NCBI GenBank assembly: GCA_934271275.1
Contig: CAKQRD010000012.1
Coordinates: 3,569-67,568 of the forward strand
From: an uncultured Clostridia bacterium
Lineage (GTDB): Bacteria; Bacillota; Clostridia; Christensenellales; Borkfalkiaceae
Length of the DNA: 64,000 nt
Direction: 5' to 3'
Under the pieces are notes generated by a model. That model worked only from the letters and a program-made list of their open reading frames with translations. It ran no database searches and was not told the origin of the DNA. This document shows, one piece after another, positions 35,308 to 42,677 of the stretch (positions are counted from its first letter, which is position 1; each line of letters starts with the position of its first letter). The translations under genes and the position numbers were made by a program.

Positions 35308-36096
35308 ATGGGTAAAATAATATCTTTTTCTAACCAGAAAGGCGGCGTAGGCAAAACGACCACCTGCGTAAACCTTGCGGCGTATCTCGCGACGAAGGGT
35401 TATAAATGTCTTATCGTAGACCTCGACCCGCAAGGCAACGCCACAAGCGGTTTGGGGTTTGCGAAGAGCGAGGTTAAAAATTCGGTATACAACGTTATGA
35501 TAGACGATATGCCGATAGAGGACGCGGTAGTAAAAACGTGCGTGGATAACCTCGATTTACTGCCTTCCAACATAGACCTTGCGGGGGCGGAAGTCGAACT
35601 CGTTTACATAAAGGACAGAGAACACGTTTTAAAGCGCGTTCTCGAAAAGGCGAGAGCCAGCTACGACTTTATAACGATAGACTGTCCGCCGTCACTGGGG
35701 CTTCTCACGATAAACTCGCTTGCGGCTTCTGACACGGTTATAATTCCCATTCAGAGCGAATACTACGCCTTGGAGGGTTTAAGCCAGCTTATGAACACTA
35801 TTCGTCTTGTGGTAAAGCATCTTAATCCCGCGCTCAAAATAGAGGGAGTAGTGCTTACCATGAGCGATAACCGCGCAATAATTTCCCGCCAGATTTCCGC
35901 GGAAATAAAGAAATTTTTCGGAAAGCGCGTGTACGAAACGGCAATTCCCAGAAACATCAGGCTTGCCGAAGCGCCCAGCCACGGCGTGCCTATAATGCTT
36001 CACGATACCAAATGCTCCGGCGCGAAAGCGTATCTCGCGTTCACCGAGGAATTTTTGGAAAAACAGCCCGCTAAAAACGGCAAAAATAAGAATTAA
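35308..36096 (+). CDS. parA: Chromosome partitioning ATPase ParA (Soj)
   Basis: Partner ATPase of ParB in origin segregation; in Bacillus it also controls DnaA. The 262-residue protein has the deviant Walker A KGGVGKTT (about 9-16), DLDPQGNATSGL and DCPPSLGLLT. The frame opens at GTG 35299, but that codon overlaps the GGAG Shine-Dalgarno, and ATG 35308 gives the conserved MGKIISFSNQKGG start. It lies 37 bp after ftsH and 21 bp before parB, so it is probably cotranscribed with both. Confidence 0.96.
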   Translation: MGKIISFSNQKGGVGKTTTCVNLAAYLATKGYKCLIVDLDPQGNATSGLGFAKSEVKNSVYNVMIDDMPIEDAVVKTCVDNLDLLPSNIDLAGAEVELVYIKDREHVLKRVLEKARASYDFITIDCPPSLGLLTINSLAASDTVIIPIQSEYYALEGLSQLMNTIRLVVKHLNPALKIEGVVLTMSDNRAIISRQISAEIKKFFGKRVYETAIPRNIRLAEAPSHGVPIMLHDTKCSGAKAYLAFTEEFLEKQPAKNGKNKN

Positions 36097-36117
36097 GTTT
36101 ACGGAAGGAGGAGAAAT

Positions 36118-37059
36118 ATGAAACCCAACAGAGGATTAGGCAAAGGACTTTCCGCATTGTTTTCGGAAACGGAAGAGGATTACGGCAAGAGTTTATTGTT
36201 CGACGAGGACGAGGGCGAAAAAAGCGGCGGCAATACCTATCGCGAACCCGAGAAAAAAGGCGACAGCGTAACCGAACTCGATATTACGTCCGTTCACCCC
36301 AACCCCAACCAGCCGCGTAAAAATTTCGACCAGATAGCTCTCCGCGAGCTTGCGGATTCTATCGCGAAGCACGGCGTTATTCAGCCGATTATAGTCAATA
36401 AAGATGAAAACGGCGGGTATATGATTATCGCGGGCGAAAGAAGGTATCGCGCTTCCAAAATGGCGAACCTCGACAAAATCCCCGCAATCATAAAGAGATA
36501 CAGCGAAAGGCAGATTAAAGAAATTTCTCTTATAGAAAACTTACAGCGCGAAGATCTTAACCCTATCGAAGCGGCTCACGCAATGCGCGCGCTGATGTCC
36601 GATTACGGTCTTTCGCAGGAAGAGCTTGCGGAACGCATCGGCAAATCCCGCCCCGCAATCGCGAACACTTTAAGACTTCTTAACCTTATGCCCGAAACGA
36701 TTAAGCTGGTTGAAAGCGGCGAGCTTTCCGCGGGCCACGCGAGAACGCTTTTACCCGTTCCCGAACCCGATCAGATAAGACTTGCGGAAGAAGTTATAAA
36801 GAACGGACTTTCCGTCCGCGACACCGAAAAGCTGGTTAAAGAATATTTTCTCCCGCCCGAAGAAAAGGAGAAAAAGAAACAGCGTTCGGAGCTTTCCGCC
36901 GAGCTTAAAGAGCTTATCGGCGATATGCAGAGGGTGTTCGGCACGAAGGTAAACGCAATAGGCAACGACAACAAGGGCAGAATATATATAGATTACTACA
37001 CGCGCGACGATCTCGACAGATTAAGCGAGCTTTTAGACTCTCTTAAAACTAAAAAATAG
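36118..37059 (+). CDS. parB: Chromosome partitioning protein ParB (Spo0J)
   Basis: A CTP-dependent DNA clamp that loads at parS and spreads on neighbouring DNA. The 313-residue protein has the ParB/Srx CTP-binding domain (about 55-145: HPNPNQPRKNF, GVIQPIIVNK, IIAGERRYRASK, with ENLQREDLNPIEAA) and the helix-turn-helix LSQEELAERIGKSRPAIANTLRLL (about 164-187). The C-terminus provides dimerisation. The start MKPNRGLGKGLSALF is typical. Its probable sites are the four parS at 27.9-28.4 kb, about 8 kb away. Confidence 0.96.
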   Translation: MKPNRGLGKGLSALFSETEEDYGKSLLFDEDEGEKSGGNTYREPEKKGDSVTELDITSVHPNPNQPRKNFDQIALRELADSIAKHGVIQPIIVNKDENGGYMIIAGERRYRASKMANLDKIPAIIKRYSERQIKEISLIENLQREDLNPIEAAHAMRALMSDYGLSQEELAERIGKSRPAIANTLRLLNLMPETIKLVESGELSAGHARTLLPVPEPDQIRLAEEVIKNGLSVRDTEKLVKEYFLPPEEKEKKKQRSELSAELKELIGDMQRVFGTKVNAIGNDNKGRIYIDYYTRDDLDRLSELLDSLKTKK

Positions 37060-37071
37060 AGGTGGCGGGTT

Positions 37072-37512
37072 ATGACGTGGGTTTACATATGGCTTGCGGT
37101 AACGGTGATTTCGCTCGTTCTCGAATTCGTCACGAACGAAGTCGTTTCGATTTGGTTCGCGGGGGGCGGGTTTATTTCGCTCATACTCGCGCTTTGCGGC
37201 GTGCTTTGGTACGTTCACCTGCCCGTATTTATAGTCGCTTCCTTCGCTCTTTTATTGTGCTTCCGCTCGCTCGTAATGAAAAAATTCAATAAAAACGAGG
37301 TTAAAACCAACGCGGATTCCGCAATCGGCAAAACGGTTAAGCTTTTGACCGCGATAACGGAGGACGAAGCGGGGAGTATTAAAATAGGCGACGTCGTGTG
37401 GACGGCGGTTACCGCCGCGGACGAAGCGGAAAAAACGCTTGCCGCGGGAACGCTCGTTAAAATCACCGATTTACAGGGAAATAAATATATAGTCAAGGAG
37501 ATAAAACAATGA
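37072..37512 (+). CDS. NfeD-family membrane protein
   Basis: A 146-residue protein: three or four membrane helices in the first 65 residues (WVYIWLAVTVISLVLEFV, VVSIWFAGGGFISLILALCG, VFIVASFALLLC) followed by a soluble OB-fold domain (about 80-146, IGKTVKLLTAI ... LVKITDLQGNKYIVKEI). NfeD proteins pair with SPFH/stomatin proteins, and the next gene is one: they overlap by 4 bp. The pair probably acts in membrane-domain organisation or membrane-protein quality control, with FtsH encoded upstream. Confidence 0.9.
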   Translation: MTWVYIWLAVTVISLVLEFVTNEVVSIWFAGGGFISLILALCGVLWYVHLPVFIVASFALLLCFRSLVMKKFNKNEVKTNADSAIGKTVKLLTAITEDEAGSIKIGDVVWTAVTAADEAEKTLAAGTLVKITDLQGNKYIVKEIKQ

Positions 37513-38399
37513 ATCCTCTCGTTATAGTGCTTATAGTTCTTGCGGTAGTTATATTCGCGATTCTTATCTGCTCGATAAAAGTCGTAAGACAATCCACCGC
37601 GATAGTCGTGGAAAGACTCGGAAAATTCAACCGCCTTTTAACGACGGGCGTGCATTTTATAGTGCCGTTCATAGACAGAAAGGTCGGCAGTCCGATTTCT
37701 CTTAAAGAACGCATCGCAGACTTCCCTCCGCAACCCGTTATCACAAAAGATAACGTTACGATGCAGATAGACACCGTCGTTTATTATCAGGTTACGGACG
37801 CAAAACTTTTTACTTACGGAGTTGAAGACCCCGTCCGCGCGATAGAAAATCTCACCGCGACCACTCTTCGTAACCTCGTCGGCGAAATGGAGCTTGACGG
37901 AACGCTTACTTCCCGCGATACGATAAACAGTAAAATGAGGCTCATCCTCGACGAAGCGACCGACCCGTGGGGCATAAAAATCAACCGCGTGGAGCTTAAA
38001 AACATTCTGCCGCCGAAAGACATACAGACGGCTATGGAAAAGCAGATGAGAGCGGAACGCGAACGCCGCGAAAGCATATTGAAGGCGGAGGGCGAAAAGC
38101 GCAGCAACATTCTCGTCGCAGAGGGTGAAAAGGAGGCTTTGATTCTCCGTGCCGAAGCTAAAAAGGCGGCCACCATTGCGGAAGCGGAAGGTACAGCCAC
38201 CGCAATCAAAATGATTAACGACGCTAATCCTAACGCCGCGTATCTCACCTTAAAAGGCTACGAAGCGCTTAAAGTTATGGCTGACGGCAGGTCCACGAAA
38301 ATTATCGTTCCGAGCGAAATTCAGAACGTTACGGGGCTTCTCGCTAGTCTTAAAGAAGTCGTAAGCAAAGAAGAGAAAGAAGAAAAACCCAAAAAATAA
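37509..38399 (+). CDS. SPFH-domain (stomatin/band 7) membrane protein
   Basis: A 296-residue membrane-anchored SPFH protein of the stomatin/QmcA group. One N-terminal helix (about 2-22) is followed by the SPFH domain (QSTAIVVERLGKFNRLLTTGVHF ... DNVTMQIDTVVYYQVTD) and an Ala/Glu-rich coiled coil (about 175-240, RAERERRESILKAEGEKRS ...). It forms large oligomers in the family and partners with NfeD proteases or NfeD-like proteins. It overlaps the upstream nfeD gene, so the two are coupled. A terminator follows. Confidence 0.93.
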   Translation: MNPLVIVLIVLAVVIFAILICSIKVVRQSTAIVVERLGKFNRLLTTGVHFIVPFIDRKVGSPISLKERIADFPPQPVITKDNVTMQIDTVVYYQVTDAKLFTYGVEDPVRAIENLTATTLRNLVGEMELDGTLTSRDTINSKMRLILDEATDPWGIKINRVELKNILPPKDIQTAMEKQMRAERERRESILKAEGEKRSNILVAEGEKEALILRAEAKKAATIAEAEGTATAIKMINDANPNAAYLTLKGYEALKVMADGRSTKIIVPSEIQNVTGLLASLKEVVSKEEKEEKPKK

Positions 38400-38416
38400 A
38401 TACTATATATAAGAAA

Positions 38417-38445
38417 AAGCGCGTTTTTAACGACGCGCTTTTATT
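38417..38445 (+). terminator. Terminator after the nfeD-SPFH genes
   Basis: AAGCGCGT (38417-38424) pairs with ACGCGCTT (38433-38440), followed by TTATT. It probably ends the ftsH-parA-parB-nfeD-SPFH transcript. Confidence 0.75.
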
Positions 38446-38460
38446 CACTACCGAAAAATT

Positions 38461-39864
38461 ATGTGCGAAATAAAATTCAAAAAACTCAGAAAAGACGTTT
38501 ACGCTGTTAAAAATTACCTTTTAAATCCGCCCGCGGAGTTCTGCGATATGAGCCTCGGCGCGAAATATATCTGGCGCGACGAATTCGTTATCGACTACGC
38601 TTTTTGCGGCGATTCTACCGTTATAAAAGAAAGTTGTCCCGATTATAAAGACCGCTTTTATTTTCCCGACGGCAGCACGCCCGAAAATGCTCTTTCCGCG
38701 ATAGAAGAGTATTGTAAAAAAACGGGAACATCGCTCGCATTTTGTTGTATAGACAATTCGCTCGCAGCGATTTTAACCGCAAGATACCCGTTTACGCACG
38801 TTTATAACGACCGTAATTGGAGCGATTATATTTACGACGCCGAAAAATTCAGAACGTATTCGGGAAAAAAATTCGGCGGACAGAGAAATCACGTCAACAA
38901 GTTCAAAAAACTGTATCCGGACTATACTTTTAAGGTATACGAGTCTTCCGATTATCCTGCGGCGGACGCGTTTTTAACGGAGTTCGAGCGCGGCGAGGAC
39001 TTTTCTATGTGGACGGCAAAAGAAGAAGACGAAAAACTCCGCGATTATTTTTTGAACGCCGAAAAGCTCGGTCAATGCGGCGGAATGATTTTTGTCGGCA
39101 ACAAAGTCGTCGCTCTCTCCTTCGGCGAGGTCGTCAAAGAAACGCTTATCGTACACGTCGAAAAAGGGCTTAAAAACTACGAAGGCGTATACCCGACCAT
39201 GGCTAACGAATTTGCAAAAGCCTTCGCTACCGACAAAGTTAAATATATCAATCGCGAGGAAGATTGCGGCGACGAAGGTCTGCGCGTTTCCAAACTTCAA
39301 TATAACCCGATAGAAATACGAGAAAAGAACTTCGTAGAAGTAAAAACGCTTTTCGATAAAATCACGCCGCCCGTGCTTATCGCGACCGAAAGACTTACCA
39401 TAACCGATATTCGCGAAGAGGACGCGGAAGCCTATTATAATCTTTATACGGACGAAGAAATAAACAGATTTTACGGCTACGATTACCGTGAGGACTATAA
39501 GAGTGAGGGCGCTCCCGAAAAGGACTATTTTATGGACTTTATGAAGAGTTTGAAAGCCAAAAAAGAGGAGTATTCGCTCGCGGTAAGGCTCGATAATAAA
39601 ATGATAGGCGAGATAGTCTTTTATAATTTCGGATATTTTGCGGACGCGGAAATAGGTTTCAGATTTTTTAATGAATACAGAGGGAAGGGATACGCAACGG
39701 AAAGCGTTTCCGCCGCGCTCGATTATCTTAAAGGCATTAAGGCAAAGCGCGTTCTTGCAAGAGCTTTTAAGGAAAACGCGCCTTCTTTAAAGCTTATAGA
39801 AAAATCGGGATTTACAAAAATCCGCGAGACGGAACAGCAATATTTTTACGAAAAAACCTTGTAA
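38461..39864 (+). CDS. DUF2156-type acyltransferase fused to GNAT acetyltransferase
   Basis: A 467-residue two-domain protein. Residues about 1-290 resemble DUF2156, the C-terminal aminoacyl-lipid transferase fold (GAKYIWRDEFVIDYAF, KFGGQRNHVNKFKKLYPDY, HVEKGLKNYEGVYPTMANEFAKA). Residues about 310-467 form a RimJ/RimL-type GNAT (IATERLTITDIREEDAEAYYNLY, EIGFRFFNEYRGKGYATES, ENAPSLKLIEKSGF). Each domain also occurs alone in Clostridia; fused, they may use the same or consecutive substrates (inference). The ATG lies directly behind a terminator and no good Shine-Dalgarno was seen, so the start is uncertain. Confidence 0.78.
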   Translation: MCEIKFKKLRKDVYAVKNYLLNPPAEFCDMSLGAKYIWRDEFVIDYAFCGDSTVIKESCPDYKDRFYFPDGSTPENALSAIEEYCKKTGTSLAFCCIDNSLAAILTARYPFTHVYNDRNWSDYIYDAEKFRTYSGKKFGGQRNHVNKFKKLYPDYTFKVYESSDYPAADAFLTEFERGEDFSMWTAKEEDEKLRDYFLNAEKLGQCGGMIFVGNKVVALSFGEVVKETLIVHVEKGLKNYEGVYPTMANEFAKAFATDKVKYINREEDCGDEGLRVSKLQYNPIEIREKNFVEVKTLFDKITPPVLIATERLTITDIREEDAEAYYNLYTDEEINRFYGYDYREDYKSEGAPEKDYFMDFMKSLKAKKEEYSLAVRLDNKMIGEIVFYNFGYFADAEIGFRFFNEYRGKGYATESVSAALDYLKGIKAKRVLARAFKENAPSLKLIEKSGFTKIRETEQQYFYEKTL

Positions 39865-39930
39865 AAAGAGTATAAAAAACCCGCGTTTCGGAAATAAATC
39901 ATATATCTTAAAAATCAAGGAAGGTATATA

Positions 39931-40512
39931 ATGAAGCTTTTAAATTCCGAAACTTATCAAAATTTAGCGAAAGCCTTTGCGGGCGAGTGTATGGCGAGAA
40001 CGAGATACGAATTCATCGAGTACGGCGCGAGAAAAGAAGGTTACGTCGCGCTGTCGGAAATTATAGACAAGATAGTTTATAACGAATTCAATCACGCTCG
40101 CCTTTTTTATACCGCGATTCAGGACGCGAGCGACAAAGAGATTAAAAATATAGAAATTTGCGGGGGATTTCCGTTTAAGGAAAAGTGGGAGCTTGCGGAA
40201 AACTTAAAACTCGCCGCCGAGGACGAAAAAGCGGAAGTGGAATTATATCCGAAATTCGCCGCCGCCGCGGAAAAAGAGGGCTTTACCGATATAGCGGAGC
40301 TGTTTAAGAATATCGCGAAAATAGAAGCCGAGCATCAGAAAACGTTTGAAACGTTATACTCGAAGATGAGCGGCGGAACGCTTTATAAAGGCGAAGAAAA
40401 GGCAATCTGGAAATGCGGCGGTTGCGGAAATATAGTTTTCTCAAAAGAAGCCCCAAAGGTTTGTCCCGTTTGCGGCGCAAAGCAAGGCGTGTTTATGCTG
40501 AATATGAACTAA
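39931..40512 (+). CDS. rbr: Rubrerythrin
   Basis: A peroxidase of anaerobes that reduces hydrogen peroxide. The 193-residue protein has the N-terminal diiron four-helix bundle (about 1-145; ECMARTRYEFIEY and EFNHARLFY, with AEHQKTFETLY near the end) and a C-terminal rubredoxin-like [Fe] domain with two CxxC pairs (WKCGGCG and VCPVCGAKQGVF). The order (diiron first, rubredoxin last) is the classical one. It has its own Shine-Dalgarno AAGGAAGG and stands alone. It supports an anaerobic lifestyle with oxidative-stress defence. Confidence 0.93.
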   Translation: MKLLNSETYQNLAKAFAGECMARTRYEFIEYGARKEGYVALSEIIDKIVYNEFNHARLFYTAIQDASDKEIKNIEICGGFPFKEKWELAENLKLAAEDEKAEVELYPKFAAAAEKEGFTDIAELFKNIAKIEAEHQKTFETLYSKMSGGTLYKGEEKAIWKCGGCGNIVFSKEAPKVCPVCGAKQGVFMLNMN

Positions 40513-40525
40513 AAATATTTAAATC

Positions 40526-40566
40526 AAAATCGGCTACGGAAAAAAATCGTAGCCGATTTAAGTTTT
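40526..40566 (+). terminator. rbr terminator, also first copy of a 41-bp direct repeat
   Basis: AAATCGGCTACG pairs with CGTAGCCGATTT, followed by AAGTTTTTT. The same 41 bases recur at 41010-41050, with X3 and Y2 lying between. Confidence 0.85.
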
Positions 40567-40596
40567 TTATAAATTACAAATCAGGTTGAGTTTTTA

Positions 40597-40701
40597 TATC
40601 TGAACGTTGCTTACAGAAACAATCCCGCGAAGGATCTTGAAAGTTACCTTAGCGTAGAGATTCTTCGTAAGTAGGAGCAAGAAGCAGACCTCAGAATGAC
40701 A
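40597..40701. repeat. Repeat X, copy X3
   Basis: Same order of motifs as the reverse complement of X1: GAACGTTGC, ACAATCCCGCGAAGGATCT, AAAGTTACCTTAGCGTAGAG, ATTCTTCGTAAG, and a perfect right TIR CTCAGAATGACA (40690-40701). The left TIR is decayed (ATATCTGAAC). Confidence 0.75.
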
Positions 40702-40779
40702 ATCAAAGGTTTCGTTTAGAGATTGTAGGGCTGTGGGTATATACAGTTTATAACTGTATAAGAAGAAATATGAGGTCAC

Positions 40780-40943
40780 GTTGCCGTCTGCCCCTTAAAG
40801 AATAAGGGGCAAAGTTAGCGTGAGGTATGCGCGATATGTAACGCGGGGTTTTTGAGGAGTTTTCATATTAGGGAGAGCGGGAGAGGGGAAGAACGGACTA
40901 GGAAAACAGTTCTTCCCCTCTCTCAAAAAGAAAAAATAGAAAA
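40780..40943 (+). repeat. Repeat Y, copy 2
   Basis: Plus-strand copy of the 19146-19302 element, with the same two hairpins (TGCCCCTTA/TAAGGGGCA; GAGAGGGGAAGAAC/GTTCTTCCCCTCTC) and long identical blocks (for example AAGAACGGACTAGGAAAACA). Only the linker between GGTATGCG and TTGAGGAG and the outer edges differ. Confidence 0.85.
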
Positions 40944-41009
40944 GTACAACTATAACAAGAAATTTTTTTCTTCTCTATAAAATTATTAAAATAAAATATT
41001 TTGTCAAAA

Positions 41010-41050
41010 AAAATCGGCTACGGAAAAAAATCGTAGCCGATTTAAGTTTT
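41010..41050 (+). terminator. Second copy of the rbr-type terminator
   Basis: Identical 41 bases to 40526-40566: AAAATCGGCTACGG, A-run, then CGTAGCCGATTTAAGTTTT. No plus-strand gene precedes it now. On the minus strand it could serve the converging SLOG gene. Confidence 0.8.
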
Positions 41051-41055
41051 CTTTT

Positions 41056-41541
41056 CTATACTTTTATTACCGTAACTCCCCTGCTTTCAGCATATTTGAC
41101 CGTATTGAACGCGCCGCCTTTATTTTTTTTTAAGTACGCTATAACGAGCGAACTGTTGTCTACCATATAAATATTTCTTTTCTGCATACAAAATCTCGTG
41201 TACTCTTCCGATAAAACCACCGTTTCGTCGCTCGCGGAAAGCATTCTTAAATACTCGTCCTTCTGCGGTTCGGAAAACTTGTTCGCCTGACCTCTGCACG
41301 GCACGCACGCTATTATTTTTATCGGTTTCTCTCTTCTGATTTTCTCTAATATTCTGAAACACAAAAAATCAAACCCGAGAGCCATTCCCACCATAAAAGT
41401 GTCGTAGCCGCAGTCAACCGCGCTCCTTAAAACCTTTTCCACAAGCTTAACGTCTATTCCGAGAGACAAATCCCTATGCCCCGTAACGGCGCACGTTCTT
41501 TCTCTCCCGAACGCGGGAAACTCCTCTGAAATTTCCGTCAT
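41056..41541 (-). CDS. SLOG-family protein (DUF1273/YpsA-like)
   Basis: A 161-residue Rossmann-type protein of the SLOG superfamily, which senses or processes nucleotide-derived ligands. The start RTCAVTGHRDLSLGIDVKLVEKVL (TGHR at about 20-23), GYDTFMVGMALGFDFLC and the late VDNSSLVIAYLKKNKGGAFNTVKYAESRGV match YpsA/DUF1273. YpsA affects cell division in Bacillus; a specific ligand is not known. It overlaps rsmG by 4 bp, so the pair is translationally coupled. Confidence 0.82.
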   Translation of the reverse strand: MTEISEEFPAFGRERTCAVTGHRDLSLGIDVKLVEKVLRSAVDCGYDTFMVGMALGFDFLCFRILEKIRREKPIKIIACVPCRGQANKFSEPQKDEYLRMLSASDETVVLSEEYTRFCMQKRNIYMVDNSSLVIAYLKKNKGGAFNTVKYAESRGVTVIKV

Positions 41542-42218
41542 ATCGGGTTATTCCTTATTCTTCCGTTCGCGCGCGGGTATTTGTCCGGCGTATGCTCAAC
41601 CTTTTTTATCATTATAAATTCGCGTTTCGCCCCTTCGAGCTCCGCTTCCTTTACTTCCATAATTTTTCCGCCGAGAACCCTTATCGCCTTTTCCGCTTCG
41701 ATGATTTCTTCTTCCGCGTTGCCCTTAAACGCCGCAAAAATACCGTCTTTTCTCACGAACGGCATACAATATTCGCACAAAATATTAAGCCTTGCCACCG
41801 CGCGCGCCGTGCAGAAATCATACTCCTCGCGAAATTCGCAGCTATGCCCGAGTTCTTCCGCACGTCCGTTTATAACCTTAACGTTTTTAAGGTCGAGCTT
41901 ATCTATAACCTCGCTTAAAAACTCGCATTTCTTGCCCGTCGCTTCTAACGTCGTCACCCGTAAATACTCGTTCACGACAGCAAGCGGAATCGCGGGGAGA
42001 CCGCCTCCCGAACCCACGTCCAGAAGTTTTCCACTTTTCAACTCGTCTTTAAATAGAAGGCTGTCCACAAAATGTTTAACGTAAACTTCTCTTCTGTCGG
42101 TTATGGCTGTTATATTGAACTTTTCGTTACATTCTACTATCATTCGATAGTATTTTTCAAGCTTTTCCGCCTGTTCTTCGGTTACTTCCACTCCGAATTC
42201 TTCAAATATTTTCTCCAT
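41538..42218 (-). CDS. rsmG: 16S rRNA (guanine527-N7)-methyltransferase
   Basis: Methylates G527 in 16S rRNA. The 226-residue protein has the SAM loop LLDVGSGGGLPAIPLA and the middle segment DFCTARAVARLNILCEYCMPFVRKDG. The open frame extends to a TTG at 42284 inside a DnaA box, but ATG 42218 gives the conserved MEKIFEEFGVEV start. On the minus strand a TATAAT lies six bases before this ATG, with TTGTGT 17 bases before it, so the message may be nearly leaderless. rsmG next to the origin is the normal Bacillota position. Confidence 0.92.
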   Translation of the reverse strand: MEKIFEEFGVEVTEEQAEKLEKYYRMIVECNEKFNITAITDRREVYVKHFVDSLLFKDELKSGKLLDVGSGGGLPAIPLAVVNEYLRVTTLEATGKKCEFLSEVIDKLDLKNVKVINGRAEELGHSCEFREEYDFCTARAVARLNILCEYCMPFVRKDGIFAAFKGNAEEEIIEAEKAIRVLGGKIMEVKEAELEGAKREFIMIKKVEHTPDKYPRANGRIRNNPI

Positions 42219-42269
42219 ACCGAAATTATACCACAATTTATTTATTAACACAACAACTTTTTTATAAAC

Positions 42270-42560
42270 CTTTTTTATCCACAAAGGTTTATAACTTTCT
42301 TTAATTTTCCTTTTTATCGTATTTTCGCGAAAATATTTACCTCTCTTTCCCGGTCATCTTTTTTTATAAAACGGGTTGTCCACAACAAAATCTTATCTAA
42401 ATGCTATTTTTCCACATTCTTGTCCACCCCTGATTTATAAGTAAATTGCCGACTATTAAATAGATTTTCACATTTCCACGACGTATAGTAATAATATGAA
42501 TATTTAAATAAATAAAAATAACTAACATAAGAAATCTAAGAAGTATCCGTTCGGTAAGTT
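42270..42560. other. oriC: Probable replication origin (oriC)
   Basis: The gap between rsmG and dnaN holds a DnaA-box cluster: perfect TTATCCACA (42275-42283), TTGTCCACA (42376-42384), TTTTCCACA (42408-42416), TTGTCCACC (42420-42428), then weaker TTTTCACA and TTTCCACG near 42466-42479. An AT-rich stretch (about 42480-42560) with TAGTAATAATATGAAT follows and could be the unwinding element. All boxes point the same way. No dnaA gene is present here, which is unusual. Confidence 0.8.
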
Positions 42561-42608
42561 TTTATTTTTCAATAAAGGAATAAAACGCATTAGAAACGTC
42601 ATTTTCCC

Positions 42609-42637
42609 TTGATTTTTTTTTGAGCTTATTGTATAAT
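42609..42637 (+). promoter_or_regulatory. dnaN promoter
   Basis: TTGATT (42609-42614), 17-base spacer, perfect TATAAT (42632-42637), 41 bases before the ATG. Confidence 0.8.
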
Positions 42638-42677
42638 GTAATAGATTAAATTATAAGCAAAATTTCGGAGTATCGTT

